This document shows, in pieces, positions 48,499-57,450 of a stretch of DNA of 64,000 nt. The stretch spans positions 43,847 through 107,846 of the forward strand of contig NZ_CAAJGM010000177.1 of the NCBI RefSeq assembly GCF_900996235.1, in the 5' to 3' direction. The notes under the pieces were generated by a model. The model did no database searches, had not been told where the DNA came from, and saw only the letters and a program-made list of their open reading frames with translations. The translations under genes and the position numbers were made by a program. The DNA is from Paraburkholderia sp. BCC1885 (GTDB taxonomy: Bacteria > Pseudomonadota > Gammaproteobacteria > Burkholderiales > Burkholderiaceae). The first letter of the stretch is position 1. Each line of letters begins with the position of its first letter.

Positions 48499-50151
48499 TC
48501 AGACCAAAGTGCTTTCCCGCGACTCGTTCCGATGCGTGTTTGCCGCGTGTCTAGCGGGCCTGGCAGGCGTCGATGAAGGCATGGCAGACGCCACGTCGGC
48601 GACCGTGAACAGGCGCACGGCTTCGTCCAGCACGTCGGCCTGTTCGGCGAGGCGTTGCGCTGTCGCCGCGGCCTGCTCGACGAGCGTCGCATTCTGCTGC
48701 GTGGCGCCGTCCAGATGCGAGACGGCCTGATTCACCTGACGGATCCCCTCGGCCTGTTCACTGCTGGCATTCGCCACTTCGACGATGATCGACGAGACGC
48801 GGCTGACGGCTTCATCGATCACGCGCATTTGCGACGAGGTGCGCGCCACCAGTTCGGTGCCCTGCGCGACTTCGCTGACGCTCGCCTCGACCACCGACTT
48901 GATTTCCTTCGACGACGCCGCGCACCGTTGCGCCAGCATGCGCACCTCGCCGGCCACGACCGCGAACGAGCGGCCCGCTTCGCCCGCGCGAGCGGCTTCG
49001 ACGGCCGCGTTCAGCGCGAGGATATTGGTCTGAAACGCGATGCCGTCGATTACGCCGGTGATGTCCGCGATGCGCTTCGAGGCGGCGGTGATGCCCGCCA
49101 TGGTGTGCTCCACCTGGCCCGCGATCTTGCCGCCCACCGCCGCCGCGGCTTGCGCTTCTCGCGCCAGATCGAGCGCGCGCACGCTGGCGTCGGCGTTGGC
49201 CTGGACGGTGGTCGTGAGCTGCTCCATGGTGGCGGCGGTTTCTTCGAGTGACGCCGCCTGCAGTTCGGTACGGCGCGCCAGGTCGACATTGCCGCTGCAA
49301 ATTTCGCGGGCCGCGTCGAGCATGCCGCCGATTTGCGCGCGCACATCGGAGACGATCGCGGCGAGATTCGCTTTCAACTGGTTCAGCGCCTGCAGCACCT
49401 CGCCCAGGTCGTCGTGACGTGCGATCACCAGATCGGCGGTGAGATCGCCGGCGGCGAGACGCGTCGCGAATCCCGACATCTCGCGCACCGGTTCGGCCAG
49501 ATGGCGCGCCAGCAATTGCCACGAGCCGACGCTAATCAGCGCGGTGACGCCGAAGGCGATCCAGAACGGCAGCGGCGGATGTCCGCCCCATGCGGCGATT
49601 CCCGTCAGCAGCAGGGCGAGCGGCGCAAGTGCATAGCCAAAGGCCGCGCGGCTCGCCACCGGCAGACGCATCATGGCCTGCAGCCGTCCGGCGAAACCGG
49701 TCCGCACGACGGTGCCGCGATGCAGTTTGTGCGAGCGCGATTTGCCCGCGCGGATTCTCGCGTATAGGGCTTCCGTGGCGCGCACGGCGGCGCGGTCCGG
49801 TTTGACGCGCACACTCAGATAGCCGACCACCGTGCCTTTTTCGACCACCGGTGTGACGCTGGCGCGTACCCAGTAGTAGTCGCCATTCTTGCGCCGGTTC
49901 TTCACCAACGCTGTCCAGGGCCGCCCGCCGCGGATGGTCGCCCACATGTCGGCGAAGGCTTCGCGCGGCATGTCCGGATGGCGGATCAGATTGTGCGGCT
50001 GGCCGATCAGCTCGTCTTTCGCATAACCGGACACGGCGATGAAGGCCGGGTTGCAGTATTCGATGCGGCCGCTCAGGTCGGTCGCGGAGACGAGCATCTG
50101 TGACGAGGGAAATTCGAACTCTTGCTGGGTGACGGGCTGATTGTTGCGCAT
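48499..50151 (-). CDS. Methyl-accepting chemotaxis protein with PAS domain (Aer-like)
   Basis: 550 residues. The N-terminal PAS domain (about 10-125; SATDLSGRIEYCNPAFIAVS, NRRKNGDYYWVRASVTPV) resembles the FAD-binding redox sensor Aer. Hydrophobic segments at about 165-215 form a membrane hairpin, then a HAMP region and a signalling domain with the conserved tip FAVVAGEVRMLAQRCAASSK. There is no large periplasmic domain, so it senses from the cytoplasmic side: energy or redox taxis. AAGGA precedes the ATG. It is divergent from the hybrid kinase gene; a functional link is not implied by sequence. Confidence 0.92.
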   Translation of the reverse strand: MRNNQPVTQQEFEFPSSQMLVSATDLSGRIEYCNPAFIAVSGYAKDELIGQPHNLIRHPDMPREAFADMWATIRGGRPWTALVKNRRKNGDYYWVRASVTPVVEKGTVVGYLSVRVKPDRAAVRATEALYARIRAGKSRSHKLHRGTVVRTGFAGRLQAMMRLPVASRAAFGYALAPLALLLTGIAAWGGHPPLPFWIAFGVTALISVGSWQLLARHLAEPVREMSGFATRLAAGDLTADLVIARHDDLGEVLQALNQLKANLAAIVSDVRAQIGGMLDAAREICSGNVDLARRTELQAASLEETAATMEQLTTTVQANADASVRALDLAREAQAAAAVGGKIAGQVEHTMAGITAASKRIADITGVIDGIAFQTNILALNAAVEAARAGEAGRSFAVVAGEVRMLAQRCAASSKEIKSVVEASVSEVAQGTELVARTSSQMRVIDEAVSRVSSIIVEVANASSEQAEGIRQVNQAVSHLDGATQQNATLVEQAAATAQRLAEQADVLDEAVRLFTVADVASAMPSSTPARPARHAANTHRNESRESTLV

Positions 50152-50457
50152 GGCATTCCTTGCAGTTGGGCGCGCACACGGCGCAACCCTTAAGTCGCTT
50201 CAAGGCTTAACGGCATTAACCCCGAGGTCTTTAGGGTTATCCTGGTATTCCACTCAGGATTAGCCGGCCATCTGCCGTTATCGCAGAGTTAGCCTGGCGG
50301 CGTCCTGAACGGTTTGCAGGCGCTGACCGCGGCGTTTGCCGGCGGCCCCGAACGCGCTACACTGCGCCGAAGAGTGCGGTGCGGCCGCAGACGATCCTGC
50401 TAGCAAACATCTTCAGCGGCGATCGGCCTGTGCAAACGACGTCAACCAGCTGACCCG
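50152..50457. other. 306-nt divergent promoter region with two inverted repeats
   Basis: TAACCC/GGGTTA (50217-50222 and 50234-50239) and ATCCTG/CAGGAT (50239-50244 and 50255-50260) are adjacent inverted repeats sharing one base, with centres about 21 nt apart. They sit between the chemoreceptor and the kinase gene and could be operators or mutually exclusive hairpins. No gene seen. Confidence 0.4.
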
Positions 50458-53400
50458 ATGCAGAAGATCCTCGACCGTACCCAGGCTTCGCTCACCGAAG
50501 CATTTGCCGCTCTGGCGAAAAACGCCCGGCGTCAGCAGGCGCTGTACCTGACGGCGATGATCACGCTGATGGCGATCGTGCTCGTCTCCGCGCTGTTGCT
50601 CGTCTGGCTTGCCGCCAGCAAGCAACTGGACTATCGCCGCAATCTCGCCAATCAGTACGCCGCCGATATCTCGCTGTTGTTGCACGGTGAGATGTCGTTC
50701 CTGCGGCGCACCGAACTCACGGTGGCGTACTACCAGCACAGCGGCGATCTGCGCAGCTTGCCGCCCGGCGTCGAAGATTCGATCCGGCAAAGCGGCATGG
50801 CGCTGTGTACGGCAGACGCAACCGGCGCGCACTTCGACCTGCTGGTGCCCGAGGCTACGCGGCAGGCCTGGGGGCCTGCGCTGGGCGCGAAACTGCTCGC
50901 GCTTTACGCCGCCGGGCAGTCCACGCTGGTAACCCAACAGGCCTTCGAACTGGGCCATCGGGCGATGCTGATTGGTCTGACGGACGACTACGCGGCAATC
51001 GTGCCGGCGGTCGAAGCGAACGCGCAGGGCAATGTCGCGCCGCTGCAAGCGAGGGACGCCACCCGGCTGCGCGCGTTTCTTCTGCGCGAGGTCGAGGCGC
51101 AGACCGGCCAGCGCGTGCCGGCCAAAAACCAGAGACTATGGATCGGCCCGTACACCGATCCCCTGCTGCATGCGCCGGTGATGACCCTGCTCAGCGCCTA
51201 CTACGACGGCGACACGCCGACCACCCTCGTGTCCACGAGCATCCCCGTCGATGCGCTGCTCAGCCGTTTTTCCCGCCGCTCCCGTCCGGGCGTGCTGCTG
51301 CTGATGACAGCCGACCGCCGGGCGGTGGTCTCCTCCACCGCTTTGGACTCCGAGACCGGCCGCATGCTGCAGGCGAGCGCGGCACAGATGCAGGACGACA
51401 CCTATCGCTACACGCGCGAGGGCGTCATCCTGCGTGAATCCGTCGCTCCCGGCTTTGCCTCGCTGGTGGGGTTTCTCTCGTGGCATGGGCTGATTGTTGT
51501 GCTGGGCTGGCAGCTTTGGGCAATCGTCTGCGCCGCGATATTTCTGCTGGCGGGCATCGCCTTGACCACCCGCTTCTGGGGACTGCGCCTGCTGCGCCTC
51601 ACGCACGACCAAACGGCGCGCGCGCTCGAAAACGAAGCGATCAACCATGTCCTCGTCAGCGCCACGCCGATTGGCCTGTGCATCGTGCGACGCAGCGACT
51701 ATTCGATCCTCACGGCCAACGAGACCGCGGTCGAACTGCTGCATGTCGAGCCGTTGGCGAGCCGCTTGCCCGCGCATATCGCGGCGGCGCTCAGGGGCCA
51801 GTTCGACGCAGGGCCGGGCGCGGCCCCGGACGCGGCCAGGATCTCCGTGTTTACCGTCGCCGCGTTGCCGGAGCATAGTGGCAAGGCGGACGCCGGCTTT
51901 CTGCAGTTCAACTGTGCCCCGGCGCGCCACGGCGGCGAAGCCGTGCTGTTCTGCGCCATTCTCGATGTCACCGCGCAGCGCACACTCGAAGCGCAATTGC
52001 GTGCCGCGCAGCGGGCGACCGAAACGACCATGCGCGAGCGGTCGAATTTCTTCGCTTCGATGAGCCACGAGATTCGCACGCCGTTGAATGCGCTGCTGGG
52101 CAACCTCGAGTTGTTCTCGCGCACGCCGGGCCTCGATGCGCATGAACAGCGTCTGCGAGCACTGGGCGTGGCGGCCGACGCGCTGCGCCGCATCGTCAAC
52201 GACATTCTCGATTTCTCGAAGATCGATGCCGGCGAGATGAAGATCGTTACGGAGTCCTTCAGACCCATCGACGACTTCGAGAATCTCGCGCTCTCCTACG
52301 CGCCGATGCCCGGAACGCGGCCGATCCGCTTCTACGCCCATCTTTCGCCGACCCTCGATCAAACGTTGTGCGGCGACCGGACCCGCATCGCGCAGATCGT
52401 CAACAACCTGCTGAGCAACGCGTTCAAGTTCACGTCGTTCGGCAAGATCACGTTGGGCGCCGAGGTGGTGATCGATACACAAGGCCGCAGCATCCTGACC
52501 TGCCGCGTCTGCGATTCGGGGATCGGCATGGACCCGCTGCTTGTGTCGCGTATCTTCCATCCGTTCGTGCAGGCCGAGGTGAGCACGTCCAGCCGCTATG
52601 GCGGCACGGGCCTTGGCCTGTCGATCTGCGCAAGCCTGTGCGAATTGATGGGCGGGCATATCTCAGTCGAAAGCGTGCAAGGTGTGGGAAGCGCTTTCAC
52701 CGTCTCGATTCCGCTCACGCTGCCACCCGAGGCAAAGCGCGCGCCGCTGGTTGTACCGACGCGTCGCGGCAACGTGCTGGTGCTGTGCCAGGACAGCGTG
52801 TCCGGGCAGATCGTCGGTGGGTGTCTTGGCCGTGACGGATGGCTCTCCCATAGCGTCACGTCGATTGCCGCCGCTGAAGAATGGCTGCGCGGCAACCGGC
52901 CAGACGTGCTGGTCGTGACCGGCGAATACGGGCTCGACGTGATCGCCGCGCTGCGCGCGGTGCGGCCGGTGAACGCGGTATGGATTACGCGCACCGGACT
53001 CGATCGTCCGACGCCGCGCGGCGACGGTGTGCTGGAGGTGAGCGAGTTTAGTCACGTGGCGATTCTGTCGGCTGCGGACCGTGCGGCGAGCCAGATGCAT
53101 GATCGGCCTGACTCGGCTGCCGCTGCGGTTGCCGCGCCGCATGAGCGCGCGGCCGGGTCACCGTCCGCGCTGGCAGCGCCCGCGTCATCCGCGTCATCCG
53201 CGTCATCCGCGTCGTCGGCGGAGTTGGCCTTGCAAGGTCTGGCGATTCTGGTCGCCGAAGACAACCCGTTGAACCAGACCTTGATTCTCGAACAGTTGCA
53301 GGCACTAGGATGTGAGCCGATTCTTGCCGGCGATGGTCGCCAGGCACTCGCCGCGCTCGAAGAGAACGAAGTTGATGTCGTATTGACGGACATTCACATG

Positions 53401-53949
53401 CCTGTCATGGGCGGCTATGAATTGCTCGCGACGCTGCGCGAACGTCATCCCGGTTTGCCGGTGCTGGCGTTTAGCGCTGTCACGGATACGCAGCAAGCCG
53501 CCGAGTGGCGCGAGCGTGGTTTTGCCGGCTATATCCCCAAGCCGACTTCGCTCAAGGAACTGGAAGCGGCGCTCGGCGCGTTGAGCACGATGGAGGATAA
53601 GCCAGCGGCCGAGCCACAAAGCACGCCGGATTTCGCCGATTCGCTCGACGCGCAGACACGAGCACGTTATGTAGCGATGCTAAAGGAGCACCTTGCCGCG
53701 GATCTGCCGAGGCTGTCCGCGATCATCGAGGCCTGCGATCGCCTCGCGCTGCGCGATTGGGCTCACAGTGCAGCGGGCGGCTTCCTGATCGTGGGCGAAC
53801 CGCGTTTCGCGGCGCAATGCCGCGAGCTGCAAAATTACTGTCAGCAGCAAAGCGAGTGGAGTGAACAGATGGCTGGCTTCGCCATCGCACTGCATGATGG
53901 TCTGCGCGATCACTACGGTCTTTTCCAACCCAACCCTCAAGATTCCTAA
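50458..53949 (+). CDS. Hybrid sensor histidine kinase (BvgS/RcsC-like layout)
   Basis: 1163 residues: a membrane helix (about 23-50), a periplasmic sensing region, a second helix (about 344-370), a PAS-like region (about 385-505), then HisKA with His537 in MSHEIRTPLN and HATPase_c boxes (NNLLSNAFKFT, GIGMDP, GGTGLGLSI). A degenerate receiver (about 765-870) has no phosphorylatable Asp at the usual place. A true receiver (about 925-1045) has Asp978 in VLTDIHMPVMGG, and an HPt-like domain ends the protein with His1103 in WAHSAAGG. It is a complete phosphorelay in one chain. A Ser/Ala-rich linker (about 895-925) carries a 9-bp tandem repeat. Signal and output regulator unknown. Confidence 0.93.
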   Translation: MQKILDRTQASLTEAFAALAKNARRQQALYLTAMITLMAIVLVSALLLVWLAASKQLDYRRNLANQYAADISLLLHGEMSFLRRTELTVAYYQHSGDLRSLPPGVEDSIRQSGMALCTADATGAHFDLLVPEATRQAWGPALGAKLLALYAAGQSTLVTQQAFELGHRAMLIGLTDDYAAIVPAVEANAQGNVAPLQARDATRLRAFLLREVEAQTGQRVPAKNQRLWIGPYTDPLLHAPVMTLLSAYYDGDTPTTLVSTSIPVDALLSRFSRRSRPGVLLLMTADRRAVVSSTALDSETGRMLQASAAQMQDDTYRYTREGVILRESVAPGFASLVGFLSWHGLIVVLGWQLWAIVCAAIFLLAGIALTTRFWGLRLLRLTHDQTARALENEAINHVLVSATPIGLCIVRRSDYSILTANETAVELLHVEPLASRLPAHIAAALRGQFDAGPGAAPDAARISVFTVAALPEHSGKADAGFLQFNCAPARHGGEAVLFCAILDVTAQRTLEAQLRAAQRATETTMRERSNFFASMSHEIRTPLNALLGNLELFSRTPGLDAHEQRLRALGVAADALRRIVNDILDFSKIDAGEMKIVTESFRPIDDFENLALSYAPMPGTRPIRFYAHLSPTLDQTLCGDRTRIAQIVNNLLSNAFKFTSFGKITLGAEVVIDTQGRSILTCRVCDSGIGMDPLLVSRIFHPFVQAEVSTSSRYGGTGLGLSICASLCELMGGHISVESVQGVGSAFTVSIPLTLPPEAKRAPLVVPTRRGNVLVLCQDSVSGQIVGGCLGRDGWLSHSVTSIAAAEEWLRGNRPDVLVVTGEYGLDVIAALRAVRPVNAVWITRTGLDRPTPRGDGVLEVSEFSHVAILSAADRAASQMHDRPDSAAAAVAAPHERAAGSPSALAAPASSASSASSASSAELALQGLAILVAEDNPLNQTLILEQLQALGCEPILAGDGRQALAALEENEVDVVLTDIHMPVMGGYELLATLRERHPGLPVLAFSAVTDTQQAAEWRERGFAGYIPKPTSLKELEAALGALSTMEDKPAAEPQSTPDFADSLDAQTRARYVAMLKEHLAADLPRLSAIIEACDRLALRDWAHSAAGGFLIVGEPRFAAQCRELQNYCQQQSEWSEQMAGFAIALHDGLRDHYGLFQPNPQDS
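53182..53217 (+). repeat. 9-bp in-frame tandem repeat in the kinase linker
   Basis: GCGTCATCC occurs three times in a row (53182, 53191, 53200) plus one degenerate unit (GCGTCGTCG), encoding Ala-Ser-Ser units in the linker before the receiver. Slippage would change linker length without breaking the frame. Confidence 0.9.
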
Positions 53950-54071
53950 GGGCGCGTCGTAAACGAGCTTGTCTGGGGCGTATGCATCACGCATGCGGCC
54001 ATCTTCAGCGGGTAATCCTGCCCGCCTCAGTCATCTCGCCACGCCTGACCCAACCTCACGGGAATCTTTCG

Positions 54072-54725
54072 ATGAAACGCCTGGTTGTCGCTGTGCTCGC
54101 CGGTCTTACCGCGCTGTATGGACCGCTCGCGATGGCGGATGAAGTGTATGGGCAGATCGGCACCGAAGGCGCCGGCATTGGCTACGGTCATGGGCTCGGC
54201 TCACTGGCTAACGTTCGGGCGGAATTCAACGGCTTTAGTTTCTCCCACAGCTTTAACTCGGGCGGTCTGCACTATGACGGCACCGCCACGCTCGCGCATG
54301 GCGGTCTCTATGGCGACTTTTTCCCGGCACCGAGCGTCGTGCCGTTTCGCTTTACGGCCGGTGTGCTGATTGGCGGCGACAAGGTGGATGCGGACGCCAC
54401 CAGCACGTCGGGCAGCTACACCATCAACGGCGTGGCCTATTCGACGCTCGGCCAGAGCATTCACGCGAAGGCCTCGTTTCCGGTGCTGCGTCCGTATCTG
54501 GGCATCGGCTTCGGCCATTCGCCGCTGGCGACGAAGGGCTTTTCGATGTTCTTCGATGCGGGCGTCGCCTACGGCAAGCCGCACGTGGACTTCGACGTGC
54601 CCGCCGACATCGTGGCCGAAGCGGGACAGGCCAACGTCGATGCGGAGAAGCAGTCGCTGCAGAACACGGCGGACCGCCTGCGCTTTTATCCGATCGTGAA
54701 GATCGGTGTTACATACCATTTCTGA
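54072..54725 (+). CDS. Outer-membrane beta-barrel protein
   Basis: 217 residues with a signal peptide (MKRLVVAVLAGLTALYGPLAMA-D). The mature part consists of alternating amphipathic strands (GGLHYDGTATLAHGGLYGDF, FRFTAGVLIGGDKVDA, RPYLGIGFGHSPLATKGFSM, FFDAGVAYGKPHVDFDV) and ends in an aromatic residue (VTYHF), the C-terminal signature of barrel insertion. The size suits an eight-stranded barrel. The specific function is not known. The start at 54072 places the signal peptide properly; an upstream ATG at 53982 lacks one. A hairpin follows the gene. Confidence 0.8.
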   Translation: MKRLVVAVLAGLTALYGPLAMADEVYGQIGTEGAGIGYGHGLGSLANVRAEFNGFSFSHSFNSGGLHYDGTATLAHGGLYGDFFPAPSVVPFRFTAGVLIGGDKVDADATSTSGSYTINGVAYSTLGQSIHAKASFPVLRPYLGIGFGHSPLATKGFSMFFDAGVAYGKPHVDFDVPADIVAEAGQANVDAEKQSLQNTADRLRFYPIVKIGVTYHF

Positions 54726-54762
54726 TTTTCGACGCAGGCGCCTGCTTCTGACATACCCCACG

Positions 54763-54784
54763 CGGCCCGGTTTCAGCCGGGCCG
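54763..54784 (+). terminator. Hairpin between convergent genes
   Basis: CGGCCCGG (54763-54770), loop TTTCAG, CCGGGCCG (54777-54784), followed by TTTCGC. The stop codon of the RidA-family gene lies in the loop. It probably terminates the outer-membrane protein transcript; the T-run is short. Confidence 0.5.
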
Positions 54785-55174
54785 TTTCGCGACAAAATCG
54801 ATTTCCACCAGCGCGTCGCGAGCAAGCCCTGTCACGCCGACGCAGGTCCGCGCGGGCAACCTGTCTTGCGGAAAGTAGGCGCGATAAGCGTCGTTCATCG
54901 CCGCATAGTCGCGCTTGAACTCGGTCAGGAAAATACGCGCGACGAGCACGTGTTCGAGTCCGAGTCCAAGACCTTCGAGCACGATTTTCAGGTTGTCCAT
55001 GACGCGCCGTGTCTGCGCGACCACGCCGTCGGGCAGCGGGGCGGCGTCGTCGCTGGGCGAGGTGGGCATTTGTCCCGTCACGAATACCCAGCCGTCGCTT
55101 TCGCTCGCGTGCGAAAACGGGGCCACGGGTGTCGGCGCGTTCGGGATCATCCAGAATGTCGGGCCTTGCGTCAT
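54773..55174 (-). CDS. RidA-family (YjgF/YER057c/UK114) protein
   Basis: 133 residues. The central SDGWVFVTGQMPTSP block, VVAQTRRVMDNLKIVLEGLG and the late LPARTCVGVTGLARDALVEI match the Rid family; the Arg of PARTCV is the residue that binds 2-imino acids in RidA proper. Members hydrolyse reactive imines or have lineage-specific roles. AGAAAGAGG immediately before the ATG at 55174 sets the start. Cytoplasmic trimers are usual. Which Rid subgroup it belongs to is not clear. Confidence 0.85.
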   Translation of the reverse strand: MTQGPTFWMIPNAPTPVAPFSHASESDGWVFVTGQMPTSPSDDAAPLPDGVVAQTRRVMDNLKIVLEGLGLGLEHVLVARIFLTEFKRDYAAMNDAYRAYFPQDRLPARTCVGVTGLARDALVEIDFVAKRPG

Positions 55175-55352
55175 ACCTCTTTCTCCATGTGCATCGTTGA
55201 CGTTGAATGGGCCGGGCACGCCGGCTGCGTCCACAAAGTAACTCGCCAAAATGCGCGAGGCAGGCGCGGCGCCACTGCGGGCGCCGTGTCACGCGGACGG
55301 CATTTTTCGCATGCTACGATGATCCGCGACGTGACTGAGGGGCGAGCGGACG

Positions 55353-55958
55353 ATGTCAACCCTATACGACAAGCTAGGTGTTCCGGCGAACGCCACCGAG
55401 GCGGAGATCAAGCAGGCGTATCGCAAGGCCGCGATGCGCTGGCATCCCGATCGCAATGCCGGTGCGGAAGAGTCGGCGCGCGCCGCGTTCCAGGACATCA
55501 AGGACGCGTATGGCATTCTGTCCGATCCGGCTCAGCGTCAGGTTTACGACGCCGTATTCGCCGAGCAGATGCGCGAGTGGGAAGCGCATCATCAGCGCGA
55601 GGAACGCGAGCGGGCCGAACGCGAGGAAACGGCGCGGGCCGCCGACCAGGCCGCGTATGCGAAGCTGGTCTCGCTCGCCATGCGTTTCGCGGACGAAGGC
55701 TACAACCGCGACGTGGTGTTCGGCGTGCTGCTGGCGCAGCCCTGCGAAGCGAGCCGCGCGGCGCAGATTGCGGATAGCGTGCTGGCGCTGCACGCGTCGC
55801 GCCAGCAAGAGACCGTGGCCACCAGCGACGCACCGGCCACCGAAGACCCGGCGCAGCCGGACGAGCATGCCGGCGCACGCGACGATCACGCCACGGCCGC
55901 GAACGGCAGCACGCTCGGCGGCTTGTGGTTTCAATTCCTGAACAGTCTGCGTCTGTAG
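55353..55958 (+). CDS. J-domain (DnaJ-type) co-chaperone
   Basis: 201 residues. The first about 70 are a J domain (LYDKLGVPANATEAEIKQAY) with the HPD triad in MRWHPDRNAG, essential for stimulating Hsp70 ATPase. The remainder lacks the Gly/Phe and zinc-finger regions of DnaJ and is helical, with a charged Arg/Glu-rich stretch (REERERAEREETARAADQ) and an Ala/Thr-rich tail. It is therefore a class C J-protein, probably recruiting DnaK to a specific client that is not predictable. Ends before a bidirectional terminator. Confidence 0.9.
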   Translation: MSTLYDKLGVPANATEAEIKQAYRKAAMRWHPDRNAGAEESARAAFQDIKDAYGILSDPAQRQVYDAVFAEQMREWEAHHQREERERAEREETARAADQAAYAKLVSLAMRFADEGYNRDVVFGVLLAQPCEASRAAQIADSVLALHASRQQETVATSDAPATEDPAQPDEHAGARDDHATAANGSTLGGLWFQFLNSLRL

Positions 55959-56050
55959 TCCGCTTGGCCAGCCAGGTTTCTGGCAAAAAGAGCCTCGCGC
56001 GAGCATGAGCGGCGTCATCGACGCTCGGCGCTTTCCACCCGCACAAAAAC

Positions 56051-56076
56051 AAAAAGCGAACCGAAGTTCGCTTTTT
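56051..56076. terminator. Bidirectional rho-independent terminator
   Basis: AAAAAGCGAAC (56051-56061), loop CGAA, GTTCGCTTTTT (56066-56076): a perfect 11-base stem with A-run and T-run, between the convergent J-domain and phasin genes. It serves both strands. Confidence 0.93.
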
Positions 56077-56127
56077 GAAATGACCGATCAACTGCTGGCC
56101 GCGGATCAGACCGCGGCTAAAAAAACC

Positions 56128-56625
56128 TTATGCGCCCGCAGAAACGGTTGCCACGAATTGCTTGGCGGCCTTGCTGGCCGATTCGTAGGTGGCGTTCGCT
56201 GCCGAGAAAGCCGAATTCCACGCGGCTACCGCGCCTTCGCTGCCAGCCGGGGCGTTCTTGGCGAGGCTTTCGATGAAGCCTTGGGTTTCTTTTTGAGCCT
56301 TCTGGAATTGCGCCGTTGCTGCGTTCGAGAATTCAGCTTGCGCGTCCGAGAGGATTTCATGGACGTGGCGGCCGTAAGCGGCGGCCTTTTCCGATGCCGG
56401 TTGCGACAGGCTTGCCGAGAGGGCGACCAGTTCGCTGGGGTCTTTGATCGAGGCTGCCTTGGTGGCGATAGCTTGCGTTTCGGCCAGGTTCGTCTTGCCG
56501 ACTTGCAGGTTCAGGGCAACCAGCTTCTCGAACGTGGCAAACGCCTGATTCGCAAAACCGAACAGGGTTTCGAGGCTGGCTTGCTGTGCGGCGATCAATT
56601 GTTGGGGGGTAGGCGTGCTCATCAC
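56128..56625 (-). CDS. Phasin (polyhydroxyalkanoate granule-associated protein)
   Basis: 165 residues, all helical, starting MSTPTPQQLIAAQQASLETL and containing FGFANQAFATFEKLVALNLQ, the phasin family core. Phasins coat polyhydroxyalkanoate granules and control their number and size. GGAGC before the ATG sets the start. The helical repeats are amphipathic, with Ala, Gln and Glu dominant and no cysteine. It stands alone, converging on the J-domain gene. Its presence supports a PHA-storing betaproteobacterium. Confidence 0.92.
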   Translation of the reverse strand: MMSTPTPQQLIAAQQASLETLFGFANQAFATFEKLVALNLQVGKTNLAETQAIATKAASIKDPSELVALSASLSQPASEKAAAYGRHVHEILSDAQAEFSNAATAQFQKAQKETQGFIESLAKNAPAGSEGAVAAWNSAFSAANATYESASKAAKQFVATVSAGA

Positions 56626-56869
56626 TGCTCCAAAAGGTAAGGCGGCGAGTGCGAGGTGGCTCTGACTAAAACAAGATCCGCGCGCCGCGAGGGCTGAAAG
56701 GGGGGCTGCGCCGTGAATTGCTGCGGTGCAACAAAACCCATTGTACGGGGGAATTTTGAGAAGTCAACCGATTTCGCAGGGCGTGGCAACAGGCCGTAGC
56801 CCTCGCTGCGCCGCCGTGGCATAGTGCGACGCATTCACCAGCGATTTCGGAAGGAGCCGGGCGACGTCG

Positions 56870-57352
56870 ATGAACAGCACCCTTGATTCCCAGCAGCAGG
56901 ACCAGGTTGTCCTGCTGGACGGCGTGCCGAGTCCGGCCGTCGATACGCCAGAGCCGTTTGTAGTGGCCAACGAAAGACGCGTGGTGGTGGCCTACCGGAT
57001 CGCCAGGGCGGACTTCGAGCGCTTCGGTCCGTTCGCCGAGGATGATGACCCGTTTTGCGCGGTGGAATTTTCATCCGCCGCGTTTCATCAGTTCGGTCCC
57101 CCTAATGACCATGGGCTGCATGAGCATCCGTTGGCGGCGCAGGGCTTGCGTGCATATTCGGCGCACGAGATCGTCAATTCGTCGCTGGTGGCCGACTCGT
57201 GGGGTCCGGACGCCGCCGAAGAGGGTTTTCGCCATTACGTGTTCACGTTTCAGGACAGCACCTATGAGTGCGTGGCCGCGGATTGCACGGTGGTCGGCAT
57301 TTACGGCAACAGCGATATCGCCGCGCGCGAAGCATTTTCGCTCTGCAAATGA
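56870..57352 (+). CDS. Hypothetical protein
   Basis: 160 residues, MNSTLDSQQQDQVVLLDGVP.... No membrane segment. The middle part (RRVVVAYRIARADFERFGPF, CAVEFSSAAFHQFGPPNDHG) and the C-terminal FRHYVFTFQDSTYECVAADC look like a compact beta-rich cytoplasmic domain. There are three cysteines but no obvious metal-binding pattern. AAGGAG precedes the ATG, so it is probably expressed. No family recognised. Confidence 0.75.
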   Translation: MNSTLDSQQQDQVVLLDGVPSPAVDTPEPFVVANERRVVVAYRIARADFERFGPFAEDDDPFCAVEFSSAAFHQFGPPNDHGLHEHPLAAQGLRAYSAHEIVNSSLVADSWGPDAAEEGFRHYVFTFQDSTYECVAADCTVVGIYGNSDIAAREAFSLCK

Positions 57353-57450
57353 AGGCGTAACCCGGTCGGCCATAGCCGGCATGGCGTGTGCGTTTCGGTC
57401 TTGCGAAACCTTCCGGTACCATTCCTCGATCGAATTCCATTGACCCTGGC

